A stretch of 64,000 nucleotides of DNA from Coriobacteriales bacterium. GTDB taxonomy: Bacteria > Actinomycetota > Coriobacteriia > Coriobacteriales > UBA8131. Positions within the stretch are counted from its first letter, which is position 1. Each line of letters opens with the position of its first letter. The translations under genes were made by a program, and so were the position numbers. This document shows positions 40,786-51,670 of the stretch, one piece after another. The stretch covers positions 1 through 64,000 of the forward strand of contig JAISLY010000022.1 in the NCBI GenBank assembly GCA_031277035.1. Reading direction: 5' to 3'. The notes beneath the pieces were generated by a model. It was not told where the DNA came from. It searched no databases and saw only the letters and a program-made list of their open reading frames with translations.

Positions 40786-40868
40786 GGTGCCCGGGGTGGG
40801 AGTCGAACCCACACGTCTTTCGACAAAGGTTTTTGAGACCTCCGCGTCTGCCATTCCGCCACCCGGGC
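40786..40868 (-). tRNA. tRNA-Leu (anticodon CAA), CCA encoded
   Basis: GCCCGGGTGGCGGAATGGCAGACGCGGAGGTCTCAAAAACCTTTGTCGAAAGACGTGTGGGTTCGACTCCCACCCCGGGCACCA; acceptor stem GCCCGGG/CCCGGGC, anticodon loop CTCAAAA, GTTCGAC T-loop. Confidence 0.95.
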
Positions 40869-40936
40869 GCTCACACAGGGCACAGAAAACGAAGCCTGCG
40901 GCGGACGTATTGTAGCATAGGGAGCTGATTGAACCG

Positions 40937-41551
40937 ATGTATCTTGTCCTTCTGACTGGCGGACTTGCATCAGGCAAGGGAACCGTACGCACCCATCTGG
41001 AGAAGCTGGGCGCCCGGACACTCGATTTGGACGCGGTCGCGCGCCAGGAGCAGGAAGATTCCGATGTCCTCGAACAACTTGAGGCAGCCTTTGGGCCAGG
41101 CATCGTTGACGGCTACGGCAAACTGAACCGCCGCCTGCTGGCCGACCGCGCCTTTGTGAGCGCCCAGGACACCGAGCGCCTGAACGCCATCTGCTGGCCA
41201 CCGGTCGTCAAACGGGTCGAGGCCTTCCTCGCTGAGGAGCAACGTCGCCACGCGGCGGGCGCAGGCGGCCCTGTTGTGCTTGAGGTTCCCCTCCTGGTTG
41301 AGTCGGGTGTCGAATTTGAGCAGGCAGACGAGGTGCTTACGGTCGCTGCTCCCGAGCAGCTGCGCCTTGCGCGCGCCTGTGCCCGCGGCATGCGAGAGGC
41401 CGACGCGAGGCGACGCATCGAGCAGCAGGCAAGCGATGAGGAGCGGGCCGCCATAAGCGATACGGTTTTTGACAACAGTGGCGACCTGGAGGCGCTGTAT
41501 GCCCAGGTGTTGGCCTGGTATGAGAAGCGCAGAAGCGAGGGCTTCTTCTGA
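40937..41551 (+). CDS. coaE: dephospho-CoA kinase
   Basis: LVLLTGGLASGKGTVRTHLEKLGARTLDLDAVAR; VLEVPLLVESG. Confidence 0.93.
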   Translation: MYLVLLTGGLASGKGTVRTHLEKLGARTLDLDAVARQEQEDSDVLEQLEAAFGPGIVDGYGKLNRRLLADRAFVSAQDTERLNAICWPPVVKRVEAFLAEEQRRHAAGAGGPVVLEVPLLVESGVEFEQADEVLTVAAPEQLRLARACARGMREADARRRIEQQASDEERAAISDTVFDNSGDLEALYAQVLAWYEKRRSEGFF

Positions 41552-41585
41552 TACGCCTTACGACCAGGGCCAGCCGACCAGGACA

Positions 41586-41726
41586 GTAGATCGGAAGGGG
41601 TACGAAGCAGTGGCACAGATGGACGATTCATCCGTCCAGTGGACGGATGAAGGCTGGGCGAGCCTGCGAGCCAGCCTGGTAGGATGGTAGATTGGAAGGG
41701 GTACGAAGCAGTGGCACAGATGGACG
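41586..41726 (+). repeat. 40-bp direct repeat (39/40) covering the uvrB start region, offset 101 bp
   Basis: gtagat[c/t]ggaaggggtacgaagcagtggcacagatggacg at 41586-41625 and 41687-41726. Confidence 0.95.
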
Positions 41727-43807
41727 GAAAGCTCACTTTTGAGCAGTTGGCGAAAGGCAGCTTTGAGGTCGTGGCGCCCTATGAGCCCGCAGGCGATCAG
41801 CCGCAGGCCATCGCGGCTTTGAGCCAGGGTATCCAGGAAGGCCTGCGCTATCAGACTCTGCTTGGCGTCACCGGATCGGGCAAGACCTACACGATGGCCA
41901 AGGTTATCGAGCAGGTGCAAAAGCCCACGCTCGTCATGGCACCCAACAAGACCCTGGCGGCCCAGCTGGCAGCCGAGCTCAAGGAGTTTTTCCCGGCAAA
42001 CGCCGTTGTCTACTTTGTCAGCTATTACGACTACTATCAGCCCGAAGCCTATGTGCCCACAACCGACACCTTCATCGAAAAGGACGCCTCAATTAATGAG
42101 GAGGTGGAGAAGTTGCGCCACGCGGCGACTGCGGCCCTTCTCAGCCGCAGGGATGTCATCGTCGTTGCCTCGGTGAGCTGCATCTACGGCATCGGCTCAC
42201 CGGCCGACTACGCCGGCATGGCGGTCTTTCTCGACAAGAGCAAGCCTCTGGACCGCGACGCTCTTATCCACGAGTTAATCGACATTCAGTACGACAGAAA
42301 CGACTACGAGCTTTTGCGTGGCACCTTTCGTGTGCGCGGTGACGCGCTTGATGTGTTTCCGCCCTACGCCGACAACCCGCTGCACATTGAGCTTTTTGGC
42401 GATGAGATTGAGCTGATAAGCGAGGTGTCAAACGTTACGGGCGAAGTCCTCAAGACCTATGAATCCGTGCCAATCTGGCCCGCCTCGCATTACGTGACCG
42501 GGCGCCAGAAGATAACGGCCGCGCTCGATACCATCAAAGCCGAGCTCGCAGAGCGTCTTGGTGAGTTTCGCGCGGCGGGCAAGTTGCTGGAGGCCCAACG
42601 CCTTGAGCTGCGCACAAACTACGACCTTGAGATGCTTGAGACCATGGGCTTTTGTTCCGGCATCGAGAATTACTCGCGCCACCTCGACGCCCGCTCGCCC
42701 GGTGAGCCGCCCTATACCCTCATCGACTACTTTCCCGATGATTTTCTGACCATCATCGACGAGAGCCACGTCACCGTACCCCAGATACGCGGCATGCACG
42801 AAGGCGACCGCTCGCGCAAGATTACGCTCGCCGAGCACGGCTTTCGCCTGCCGAGCGCCCTGGATAACAGGCCGCTTCGATTTGACGAATTTGAGCAACG
42901 CGTGCGGCAGTTCGTCTATGTGTCCGCAACACCGGGCGACTACGAGGGCCGCGTTTCTGAGGCGACCGTGGAGCAGATTATCCGTCCGACGGGACTGCTC
43001 GACCCCGAAATCATCGTGCGCCCTGTTCGCGGGCAGATAGACGACATCAGAGATGAGGCCCGGCTGCGAACGGAGCGGGGCGAGCGTGTGCTCATCACAA
43101 CTCTGACGAAGAAGATGGCCGAAAGCCTGACCGACCACCTGCTTGACCAGGGCACCAACGCACGCTACATGCACTCCGACATTGGAACGCTTGAGCGGGT
43201 GGAGATTCTGCGCGACCTGCGCCTGGGCAAGTTTGACGTACTTGTTGGGATAAACCTGCTGCGTGAGGGCCTCGATTTGCCCGAAGTCAGCCTCGTGGCA
43301 ATCCTCGATGCCGATAAGGAGGGCTTTCTGCGCAATCACCGCTCGCTGATTCAGACCATCGGCCGCGCCGCCCGCAACGTCTCAGGTCAGGTCATCATGT
43401 ATGCCGACAACATCACCGATTCGATGCGTTCCGCAATCGATGAGACACAACGCCGCCGCACGCTGCAGACGCGCTTTAACCTCGAACACGGCATCGAGCC
43501 GGCAAGTATCCGCAAGGCGATCAATGACATCATGGCCTTTGTCGAAGAGCTTGGCGAAGACGCGGCAGGGGAGGACCAGGTCATGGAGGAGCTCGCGGGC
43601 ATGGCGCGCGAGGAAGTGCTGCGAATCATCGGTTCGCTGGAAGATGACATGGCCCTGGCGGCGCGGGATATGGATTTTGAGGAAGCGGCCCGTCTGCGCG
43701 ACCAGGCCGTGCGGCTGCGAGCCCGTATCGAGGGCTCTTCGGAGACAGACGTCCTGGCCCGCCTGCGCAAGACCTCCCGAAAAAGCACACCGCGACATCA
43801 CCGATAG
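41720..43807 (+). CDS. uvrB: excinuclease ABC subunit B
   Basis: [55 protein letters not shown] motif at C-terminus. Confidence 0.97.
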   Translation: MDGKLTFEQLAKGSFEVVAPYEPAGDQPQAIAALSQGIQEGLRYQTLLGVTGSGKTYTMAKVIEQVQKPTLVMAPNKTLAAQLAAELKEFFPANAVVYFVSYYDYYQPEAYVPTTDTFIEKDASINEEVEKLRHAATAALLSRRDVIVVASVSCIYGIGSPADYAGMAVFLDKSKPLDRDALIHELIDIQYDRNDYELLRGTFRVRGDALDVFPPYADNPLHIELFGDEIELISEVSNVTGEVLKTYESVPIWPASHYVTGRQKITAALDTIKAELAERLGEFRAAGKLLEAQRLELRTNYDLEMLETMGFCSGIENYSRHLDARSPGEPPYTLIDYFPDDFLTIIDESHVTVPQIRGMHEGDRSRKITLAEHGFRLPSALDNRPLRFDEFEQRVRQFVYVSATPGDYEGRVSEATVEQIIRPTGLLDPEIIVRPVRGQIDDIRDEARLRTERGERVLITTLTKKMAESLTDHLLDQGTNARYMHSDIGTLERVEILRDLRLGKFDVLVGINLLREGLDLPEVSLVAILDADKEGFLRNHRSLIQTIGRAARNVSGQVIMYADNITDSMRSAIDETQRRRTLQTRFNLEHGIEPASIRKAINDIMAFVEELGEDAAGEDQVMEELAGMAREEVLRIIGSLEDDMALAARDMDFEEAARLRDQAVRLRARIEGSSETDVLARLRKTSRKSTPRHHR

Positions 43808-43988
43808 CGGAGCGGCAAAGCGCCTTTCCCGGGCTCTCTACCCAAGACTTTGCCGCAGGCGGTATCGCCACCGGATACGGGGCTGCATCGAGCGAAGGTA
43901 TGCGCTAGAATAGGCTCTTTCGGCACAACCTGTCAGTTTTGAGGGATTCTCCTTTGCAGATGACACCCTCAGGAGAGGGGAGAGCGAG

Positions 43989-46900
43989 TTGAACGAACCA
44001 GCCCCGAAGGCCGCGCGCGGCCTGTACGAAAAGCGTTTCGAGCACGATGCCTGCGGTATCGGCATGCTCGTTGACATAAAGGGGCGCACGTCACATCAGC
44101 TTGTCGAGAACGCTGTGGCCATCCTTGAGGCGCTGACCCATCGCGGCGGCGTCGGATATGAACCTCTGACCGGCGACGGCGCCGGCATCCTGCTTCAGAT
44201 TCCCGATGCCTTCATGCGCCGGGTCACCGCGCTTGAGGGTATCGAGCTTCCCGCGCCCGACTCAGGCATCTACGGCGTGGCCATGACCTTTGCCTCGCCG
44301 GACGCGGTGCGTCGCGAGAAGACCATCGAGCAGTTCTGTGAGCTTATCCAGGAGGAGGGTATTGAGGTTCTCGGCGTCCGTTCCGTGCCGGTCTCACCCG
44401 ACAACCTCGGGCCCACCGCAAAGGCGGTTCAGCCAAGCATCCTGCAGGTCTTTACCGGCGCTCCGAATGGCATGGATCGCGAGACCTTTGAGCGTCGCCT
44501 CTACATCATCACCAAGCGCTCCGTCCAGGAAATTCGCAATCGCACGCATGATGCCGACCCCTATTTTTACCTTGCGTCCAACTCCTCGCGCACCATCGTC
44601 TATAAGGGAATGCTCCTGCCCAGCCAGCTTGCCGAATTCTACCTCGACCTCAAAGATACCGAGCTCACCAGTGCTATTGCACTCGTGCATTCGCGTTTCT
44701 CCACGAACACCTTTCCCAGCTGGGAGCGCGCGCACCCGATGCACCACATCATCCACAACGGTGAGATAAACACCATCCGTGGCAATGCCAACTGGGTCAA
44801 GGCGCGGCAGGCGCGCATGTCCTCCCATCTGTTTGGCGAGGATCTGAAGCGGGTCTATCCCGTCATCAACGAGGACGGTTCGGACTCAGCGATGCTCGAT
44901 GACTTTCTGCAGCTTCTGTTGCACGCCGGCTACCCGCTGCACCTGGCCGCCATGCTCGCCATTCCGGTGCCCTGGGAGGAGAACTTCGATTTGCCCGAGG
45001 ACGTCCGGGCGATGTTTGAGTACAAGAGTTGTCTGGTCGAGCCCTGGGACGGTCCGGCCTCAGTGGCCTTTACCGATGGGCGCTTTGCCGGTGCGATTCT
45101 CGATCGCAATGGCCTGCGACCCTCGCGCTATTACGTGACCACCGATGACCAGCTTATCCTTGCGAGCGAAGTGGGCGTTTTGCCCATCGAGCCCGAGAAA
45201 ATCGTGCGAAAGGACCGTCTGCGCCCGGGGCGCATGCTGCTGGTCGATACGCTTGAGGGTCGCATTGTCGAGGATGAGGAGCTGAAAGCCGCGGCCGCTG
45301 CCGAGCTACCCTATCGCGCATGGCTTGCTGAGCATATGCTTCAGCTGGAGGAATTGCCCGAGCATGACGGGGAAGGCGACACCTGGCATCATCTCGTGCA
45401 CACGGCAAAGCAGCACGCAACCGACAAGGTCTGGCCTCAGAAGCAGTTGGCCGACCTGCTGCGCCTTGAGGAGTTCATGCAGCCTGCGGCCGAAGAGCAG
45501 ACCCGTGAGCCGAACTTTCTTGAGCGTCAGAAGATATTCGGATACACCTTTGAGGATCTGACCCTCGTCTTAAAGGGCATTTCGGAGAAGGCGGATGACC
45601 CAATCTCCTCAATGGGCTACGACGCCCCCCTGGCGGTTCTCTCAAAACGACCGCAGCTTTTGTATAACTACTTCAAGCAGCTGTTCGCGCAGGTCACCAA
45701 CCCACCGATTGACGCCATCCGGGAACACCTCGTGACCTCCTCCATCGTCCACTTTGGCAGCGAAGGGAACATCCTTGAGCCCGATGAGGACTGCTGCCGG
45801 ATGATAAGCCACCATACCCCCATCCTTTCTACTGAGAATATGCGAAAGCTCCGCACGGTGCGCGAGGAGGGCCTTGGGGCAATCACCCTCCCCATCCTCT
45901 TTGACGCGCAGCGCCCCGGTGCGCTCAAAGATGCCCTCAACACCCTGTTCGCGGCCGCCGACGCGGCCCTTGAGCAGGGCTACAACATCATCATCCTCTC
46001 GGATCGCGACACCGATGCACACCGCGCACCCATACCGGCCCTGCTCGCGGTCTCCGGCCTGCATCACCACATGGTACGCGCGGGCACGCGCACGCAGATA
46101 AGCATCGTCATCGAGACCGGAGAGGCGCGCGAGGTGCATCATCATGCCCTGCTCGTCGGTTTTGGCGCAAATGCCATCTGCCCCTGGCTGGCCTTCGAAA
46201 GTATCGAGCAGCTCTGCGCCCAGGGCCTCATTCGGCTCGACGCACAGGATGCCATCAGGAACTACCGCACGGCGCTGACAAACCACATCGTCAAGGTGAT
46301 GTCCAAGATGGGCATCTCAACCGTACGCTCCTACCACGGTGCCCAGATATTTGAGGCCCTCGGCCTTTCCAGCGAGCTCATCGATGCCTACTTTACCGAC
46401 ACGACCTCGCGCATCGGCGGCATCACGCTTGCAGACCTTGAAGCCGAGACCACGCGACGCCACGCCGCCGCCTTCGATCCGGTGACCGCCGCTCTCCCGC
46501 TCGATCCCGGTGGTGAATACAAATGGCGCGCGAAGGGGGAGTATCACCTGCTCAACCCAGAGAGCATCTACTACCTGCAACAGGCCGTACGCACCGATGA
46601 TTACGCGATGTTCAAGCGCTTCTCGGCCCATATCAACGACCGCAGCCGCGAGCTCAAGAATCTGCGTGCCCTCCTTGATGTCGTCTGCGTGGACAAGCCC
46701 ATACCCATCGAGAGCGTTGAGCCGGTAGAAAGTATCGTCAAACGCTTTAAAACCGGCGCGATGTCCTTTGGCTCTATCAGCAGGGAGGCTCATGAGTGCA
46801 TGGCGCTTGCCATGAACAGCCTCGGCGCGAAGTCCAACACCGGTGAGGGAGGGGAGCACCCCGACCGCTATGCGCCCGACGCAAACGGAGAGAGCCGCAA

Positions 46901-48692
46901 CAGCTCAATCAAGCAGGTCGCCTCGGGGCGTTTTGGCGTGACCATCCAGTACCTGAACTCCGCAACCGAGATACAGATTAAGATGGCTCAGGGTGCAAAA
47001 CCGGGCGAAGGCGGCCACCTGCCAGGCCACAAGGTCTATCCCTGGGTCGCTGAGACGCGCTTTTCAACTCCCGGAGTCGAGCTCATATCGCCTCCGCCAC
47101 ATCACGACATCTACTCCATCGAGGACCTCGCCCAGCTCATCCACGACCTGAAAAATGCCAACCGCGACGCACGTATCAACGTCAAACTCGTCAGTGAGGC
47201 GGGGGTTGGCACCATCGCGGTCGGCGTGGCGAAGGGCCTGGCCGACGTCATCGTCATAAGCGGCTTTGACGGCGGTACCGGCGCTGCGGCGCGCACCTCC
47301 ATCCGTCACGCCGGTCTGCCCTGGGAGCTTGGCGTGGCCGAGACGCATCAGAGCCTCGTGCAGAACAAGCTGCGCGACCGGGTGAGTGTGGAGACGGACG
47401 GCAAGCTGTTCACGGGTCGCGACATCGTCATCGCCGCCCTGCTCGGTGCCGACGAGTTTACCTTTGCCACCGCCCCTCTGCTGGCGATGGGCTGCGATAT
47501 GATGCGCGTCTGCAACATCGACACCTGCCCGGTGGGCATCGCCACACAAAATCCTGAATTGCGCAAGAGGTTTTGTGGCAAACCCGAGCACGTCGCGAAC
47601 ATGATGCGCTTCATCGCCCAGGAGGTGCGCGAGTGGATGGCCCGTATCGGGGTTACCTCCTTTACCGACCTCATCGGCCATGTGGAGCTTCTGCGCCAGA
47701 TTACCGTGCCCTCCGACAGCAAGGCTCGCGGCGTGGATCTGAGCCGTCTGCTCTTTTCGCCCTCTGTCTCCGAGGAGGAAACCAAACGCCATAACACGCA
47801 TCGGCAAGACCATCATCTTGAGCGCGAACTCGACCTGCGCACGCTTCTGCCACTGTGCCGCAAGGCCATCTGCGAAGGCGGACGTGTGGACGCCTGCCTG
47901 CATATCTCAAACCGCAATCGCACCCTGGGAACGGTGCTTTCCAGCGAGATTGTCCGTGCACGAGGGGCAGCGGGACTTGCAGACGATGCCATCCACCTGC
48001 GCCTGACCGGCTCGGGAGGCCAGAGCTTTGGCGCCTTCCTCGCTCCCGGCGTTACGCTTGACCTGAAGGGCGACACGAACGACTACCTGGGCAAGGGCAT
48101 GAGCGGTGGTCGCATCATCATCGCCCCGCCCGAAGGCTCTCGTTTTGAGGCGGGGGAGAACATCCTCGTCGGCAACGTTGCCTTCTATGGGGCAACGAGA
48201 GGCGAGGCCTACCTGGCTGGCATGGCTGGCGAGCGTTTCTGTGTGCGCAACAGCGGTGTGAAGGCAGTTGTCGAGGGAGTTGGCGACCACGGCTGCGAAT
48301 ACATGACCGGAGGCGTTGTGGTCATCATCGGCTCGACCGGGCGCAACTTCGCCGCTGGCATGAGTGGCGGCGTTGCCTATGTCTGGGACCGGGACGGCAC
48401 CTTTGCGCAGAACTGCACGACAGGCAATGTGACCCTTGCCAAGTTGGGTGAGAAGGACCGTGCGGTCGTGCGCTCGATGCTGAGCGACCATCTTGCCTAC
48501 ACCGGCAGTGAGCGCGCACAGGCCCTCCTTGACGATTTTGAGACCGTAATCGAACAGTTTACGATGCTTATACCAAACGATTATAAGAAGATCATAGATG
48601 CCCTCGACGAGGCCGAGCGCCTTGAGTTGCCCGCCGAGGAACACGCACTCTATGCCTTCGAATCTGTCATTTTGGGCAAGAAGGCCAGTTAG
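43989..48692 (+). CDS. gltB: glutamate synthase large subunit
   Basis: 1567 aa; DACGIGMLVD N-terminal Cys amidotransferase; GEINTIRGN; SISREAHECMA; CNIDTCPVGIATQ. Confidence 0.97.
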   Translation: MNEPAPKAARGLYEKRFEHDACGIGMLVDIKGRTSHQLVENAVAILEALTHRGGVGYEPLTGDGAGILLQIPDAFMRRVTALEGIELPAPDSGIYGVAMTFASPDAVRREKTIEQFCELIQEEGIEVLGVRSVPVSPDNLGPTAKAVQPSILQVFTGAPNGMDRETFERRLYIITKRSVQEIRNRTHDADPYFYLASNSSRTIVYKGMLLPSQLAEFYLDLKDTELTSAIALVHSRFSTNTFPSWERAHPMHHIIHNGEINTIRGNANWVKARQARMSSHLFGEDLKRVYPVINEDGSDSAMLDDFLQLLLHAGYPLHLAAMLAIPVPWEENFDLPEDVRAMFEYKSCLVEPWDGPASVAFTDGRFAGAILDRNGLRPSRYYVTTDDQLILASEVGVLPIEPEKIVRKDRLRPGRMLLVDTLEGRIVEDEELKAAAAAELPYRAWLAEHMLQLEELPEHDGEGDTWHHLVHTAKQHATDKVWPQKQLADLLRLEEFMQPAAEEQTREPNFLERQKIFGYTFEDLTLVLKGISEKADDPISSMGYDAPLAVLSKRPQLLYNYFKQLFAQVTNPPIDAIREHLVTSSIVHFGSEGNILEPDEDCCRMISHHTPILSTENMRKLRTVREEGLGAITLPILFDAQRPGALKDALNTLFAAADAALEQGYNIIILSDRDTDAHRAPIPALLAVSGLHHHMVRAGTRTQISIVIETGEAREVHHHALLVGFGANAICPWLAFESIEQLCAQGLIRLDAQDAIRNYRTALTNHIVKVMSKMGISTVRSYHGAQIFEALGLSSELIDAYFTDTTSRIGGITLADLEAETTRRHAAAFDPVTAALPLDPGGEYKWRAKGEYHLLNPESIYYLQQAVRTDDYAMFKRFSAHINDRSRELKNLRALLDVVCVDKPIPIESVEPVESIVKRFKTGAMSFGSISREAHECMALAMNSLGAKSNTGEGGEHPDRYAPDANGESRNSSIKQVASGRFGVTIQYLNSATEIQIKMAQGAKPGEGGHLPGHKVYPWVAETRFSTPGVELISPPPHHDIYSIEDLAQLIHDLKNANRDARINVKLVSEAGVGTIAVGVAKGLADVIVISGFDGGTGAAARTSIRHAGLPWELGVAETHQSLVQNKLRDRVSVETDGKLFTGRDIVIAALLGADEFTFATAPLLAMGCDMMRVCNIDTCPVGIATQNPELRKRFCGKPEHVANMMRFIAQEVREWMARIGVTSFTDLIGHVELLRQITVPSDSKARGVDLSRLLFSPSVSEEETKRHNTHRQDHHLERELDLRTLLPLCRKAICEGGRVDACLHISNRNRTLGTVLSSEIVRARGAAGLADDAIHLRLTGSGGQSFGAFLAPGVTLDLKGDTNDYLGKGMSGGRIIIAPPEGSRFEAGENILVGNVAFYGATRGEAYLAGMAGERFCVRNSGVKAVVEGVGDHGCEYMTGGVVVIIGSTGRNFAAGMSGGVAYVWDRDGTFAQNCTTGNVTLAKLGEKDRAVVRSMLSDHLAYTGSERAQALLDDFETVIEQFTMLIPNDYKKIIDALDEAERLELPAEEHALYAFESVILGKKAS

Positions 48693-48702
48693 GGGTACCA
48701 GA

Positions 48703-50148
48703 ATGGGAAAACCGAGCGGCTTCCTCGAGTTCGAGCGCGTTGCGGCCATTGGACGGCCCATCGCCGAGCGCATTGTCGACTTTGACGAGTTTCATGCCCT
48801 CCAGCGCCCCGAGATACTCGTGGAGCAGGCCGCGCGCTGCATGGACTGCGGCGTCTCCTTCTGCCACGCGGGCATGAGCGTTGCCGGCACCTCCATCGGC
48901 TGTCCCCTGAACAACCTCATCCCCGAAATCAATGACCTCGTCTACCGAGGACTCTACCACGAGGCCTATCGCCGCCTGCGCAAGACGCATCCCTTCCCTG
49001 AGTTTACCGGCCGTATCTGTCCGGCGCTTTGCGAGGGCTCCTGCACCCTTGGCGAGCATGACCTCCCTGTGACCATCAAGGACATTGAGCATTTTCTGGA
49101 TAAGAAGGCCTTTGAGGACGGTCTGCTCACACCGCGCGTCCCAACACGGCGCAGCGGCAGGCGTGTAGCGGTCATCGGCTCGGGACCGGCAGGTCTGGCC
49201 TGCGCCGAGCACCTCAACCAGCTTGGCGAGCGGGTCACGGTCTTTGAACGGGCAGAGCGACCCGGCGGCCTTTTGACCTACGGCATCCCGAATATGAAGC
49301 TTGATAAGAAGGTCGTGGATCGCAGGATTGGGATACTGGAGCAGGAAGGTGTGCGCTTTGAGACGGGTGCTGGAATAGGAGAAAACGTCGGGGTCGGCGC
49401 ACTGCTCGACGAATACGACGCCCTCGTTCTGTGCGGCGGGGCGACGGTCGCCCGGACGCTCAATGTGCCCGGCGCCGACCTCGAAGGCGTCGCGCCGGCT
49501 GTTGTCTATCTCAAAAATGCGACCCAGCGCCTTATCGACGAGGGCTTTGAGGGGCCGGCCTGGCTCAACGCCGCCGACAGGGACGTCTGCATCGTCGGAG
49601 GCGGCGACACCGGCAACGACTGTGTTGCAACGGCCATCCGCCAGGGCGCCAGAAGCGTCACACAGTTTGAGATCGTTGCGAAGCCTGACGAGAACCGCGC
49701 CGTGAACAACCCCTGGCCCCTGTGGCCGCGCGTCTTTAAGACCGACTACGGCCAGCTTGAGGCAATCGAGTTGTTTGGCGCCGATCCGCGCGAGTTTGAG
49801 ACCTCCATCACAGAAATCTCAGGCGATGCGAAGGGCCGCGTAAAGGCGGTAAAGACGATGCGCTATCAGAACTTCAAGCCGATTGAAGGCACTGAGTGTG
49901 AGCGTCCTGCCGGTCTTGTTCTCATCGCAATGGGCTTTCTTGGCCCGGAGCGCACGCTCATTGATGCCCTGGGGCTTGCAACCGACGCCCGGGGAAATGT
50001 GGCAACCAGTGCAGGCAGCTATGCGACCTCCCTCGATTCGGTCTTCTGCGCCGGCGACATGCACCGGGGGCAAAGCCTCGTCGTCTGGGCCCTGATGGAA
50101 GGCCGTAAGGCCGCGGAGGAATGTCACGCCTACCTGAGTCGTACCTAG
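48703..50148 (+). CDS. gltD: glutamate synthase small subunit
   Basis: CMDCGVSFCHAG, CPALCEGSCTLG Fe-S motifs; VAVIGSGPAGLACA; VIGGGDTGND-like VCIVGGGDTGNDCVA. Confidence 0.97.
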   Translation: MGKPSGFLEFERVAAIGRPIAERIVDFDEFHALQRPEILVEQAARCMDCGVSFCHAGMSVAGTSIGCPLNNLIPEINDLVYRGLYHEAYRRLRKTHPFPEFTGRICPALCEGSCTLGEHDLPVTIKDIEHFLDKKAFEDGLLTPRVPTRRSGRRVAVIGSGPAGLACAEHLNQLGERVTVFERAERPGGLLTYGIPNMKLDKKVVDRRIGILEQEGVRFETGAGIGENVGVGALLDEYDALVLCGGATVARTLNVPGADLEGVAPAVVYLKNATQRLIDEGFEGPAWLNAADRDVCIVGGGDTGNDCVATAIRQGARSVTQFEIVAKPDENRAVNNPWPLWPRVFKTDYGQLEAIELFGADPREFETSITEISGDAKGRVKAVKTMRYQNFKPIEGTECERPAGLVLIAMGFLGPERTLIDALGLATDARGNVATSAGSYATSLDSVFCAGDMHRGQSLVVWALMEGRKAAEECHAYLSRT

Positions 50149-50239
50149 GCGTTTTGGGCTGTGCTGCGCGTTGGAGGCGCGGCCGAAGGGAGAACCTGCG
50201 TGCGCCGTACGCAGGGATACGAGGGAGAAGGGGAGCGCA

Positions 50240-51625
50240 ATGAGCAGGAAAAAGACGCCGTACAAGACCTATCTGGCCGAGGAGGAGGTTCCGCGAGCCT
50301 GGTATAACGTCCGCGCCGATATGAAGACCGACCATGCGCCCATCCTGCATCCGGGCACACTTGAGCCGGTGACGGTCGCCGACATGCAGCCCATCTTCTG
50401 TACCGAACTCGCCAAGCAGGAGCTGAACGTCACCGACCGCTTCATCGAGATTCCCGAGCAGGTACGCGACTTTTATCTGATGTATCGTCCGGCGCCTCTC
50501 GTGCGTGCGTATTACCTTGAGAAGCTCCTCGATACCCCGGCGCGTATCTACTACAAATACGAGGGGAACAACACCTCGGGCTCGCACAAACTGAACTCTG
50601 CCATCGCTCAGGCCTATTACGCCAAAGACCAGGGCCTTACCGGCCTGACGACCGAAACCGGCGCCGGGCAATGGGGAACCGCGATGTCGATGGCCTGCGC
50701 GTACTTTGACCTTGACCTGAAGGTCTACATGGTGAAGGTCTCCTTTGAGCAGAAGCCCTACCGCAAAACGGTCATGCAGACCTACGGCGCTGAGATCATC
50801 GCCTCCCCAAGCGACACGACCGAGGTCGGTCGCAGGCTGCGGGAGCAGTTCCCGGACAGCAACGGCTCTCTGGGCACTGCCATCAGCGAGGCCGTTGAGG
50901 TCGCCGTCTCAACCGAAGGCTGCCGCTACGTGCTTGGCAGCGTTCTCAATCAGGTGCTTATTCACCAAAGCGTCATCGGGCTTGAGGCAAAGGCCGCCCT
51001 GGAGAAGCTCGACGAGTATCCCGACATCGTTATCGGTTGTGCGGGCGGCGGCAGCAACCTCGGCGGGCTCATGGCTCCCTTCATGGCCGACCGTCTCGCC
51101 GGGCGCCAGGCGCCCCGCTTCATCGCCGTCGAGCCGGCTTCCTGCCCCTCTCTGACGCGGGGGCGTTTTGCCTATGACTTCTGCGATACCGGCCAGGTGA
51201 CGCCGCTTGCGAAGATGTATACCCTCGGAAACGGGTTTATCCCCTCAGCAAACCATGCGGGAGGTCTGCGCTACCACGGCATGAGCCCAATCCTCTCACA
51301 GCTGTACCACGACGGCTTTCTTGATGAGGCCCGTTCTGTGGAGCAGTCCGCGGTCTTTGAGGCCGCCGTGCGCTTTGCAAGAAGCGAGGGCACTCTGCCG
51401 GCGCCCGAAAGCGCACACGCCATCCGCGTTGCCATCGACGAAGCCCTGAAGTGCAAAGAGAGCGGTGAGGAGAAAGTTATCCTCTTTGGCTGCACCGGCA
51501 ACGGCTACTTTGACCTGATGGCTTACCAGCAGTATAACGACGGCACGATGGTCGACGCTATCCCCACCGACACAGATCTCGAACGCGGCTTTAAGACGAT
51601 ACCGAGTCTGGCGGGGATATCGTAG
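50240..51625 (+). CDS. TrpB-like PLP-dependent enzyme (TrpB2 type)
   Basis: YYKYEGNNTSGSHKLNSAIAQ PLP-Lys motif; TETGAGQWG; CAGGGSNLGGLMAPF; long TrpB2-type N-terminus; no trpA nearby. Confidence 0.9.
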   Translation: MSRKKTPYKTYLAEEEVPRAWYNVRADMKTDHAPILHPGTLEPVTVADMQPIFCTELAKQELNVTDRFIEIPEQVRDFYLMYRPAPLVRAYYLEKLLDTPARIYYKYEGNNTSGSHKLNSAIAQAYYAKDQGLTGLTTETGAGQWGTAMSMACAYFDLDLKVYMVKVSFEQKPYRKTVMQTYGAEIIASPSDTTEVGRRLREQFPDSNGSLGTAISEAVEVAVSTEGCRYVLGSVLNQVLIHQSVIGLEAKAALEKLDEYPDIVIGCAGGGSNLGGLMAPFMADRLAGRQAPRFIAVEPASCPSLTRGRFAYDFCDTGQVTPLAKMYTLGNGFIPSANHAGGLRYHGMSPILSQLYHDGFLDEARSVEQSAVFEAAVRFARSEGTLPAPESAHAIRVAIDEALKCKESGEEKVILFGCTGNGYFDLMAYQQYNDGTMVDAIPTDTDLERGFKTIPSLAGIS

Positions 51626-51670
51626 AGCCCCTGTGGCACTTTGTTGCCGAGCCGAAGGGTGAGAAGGCTT

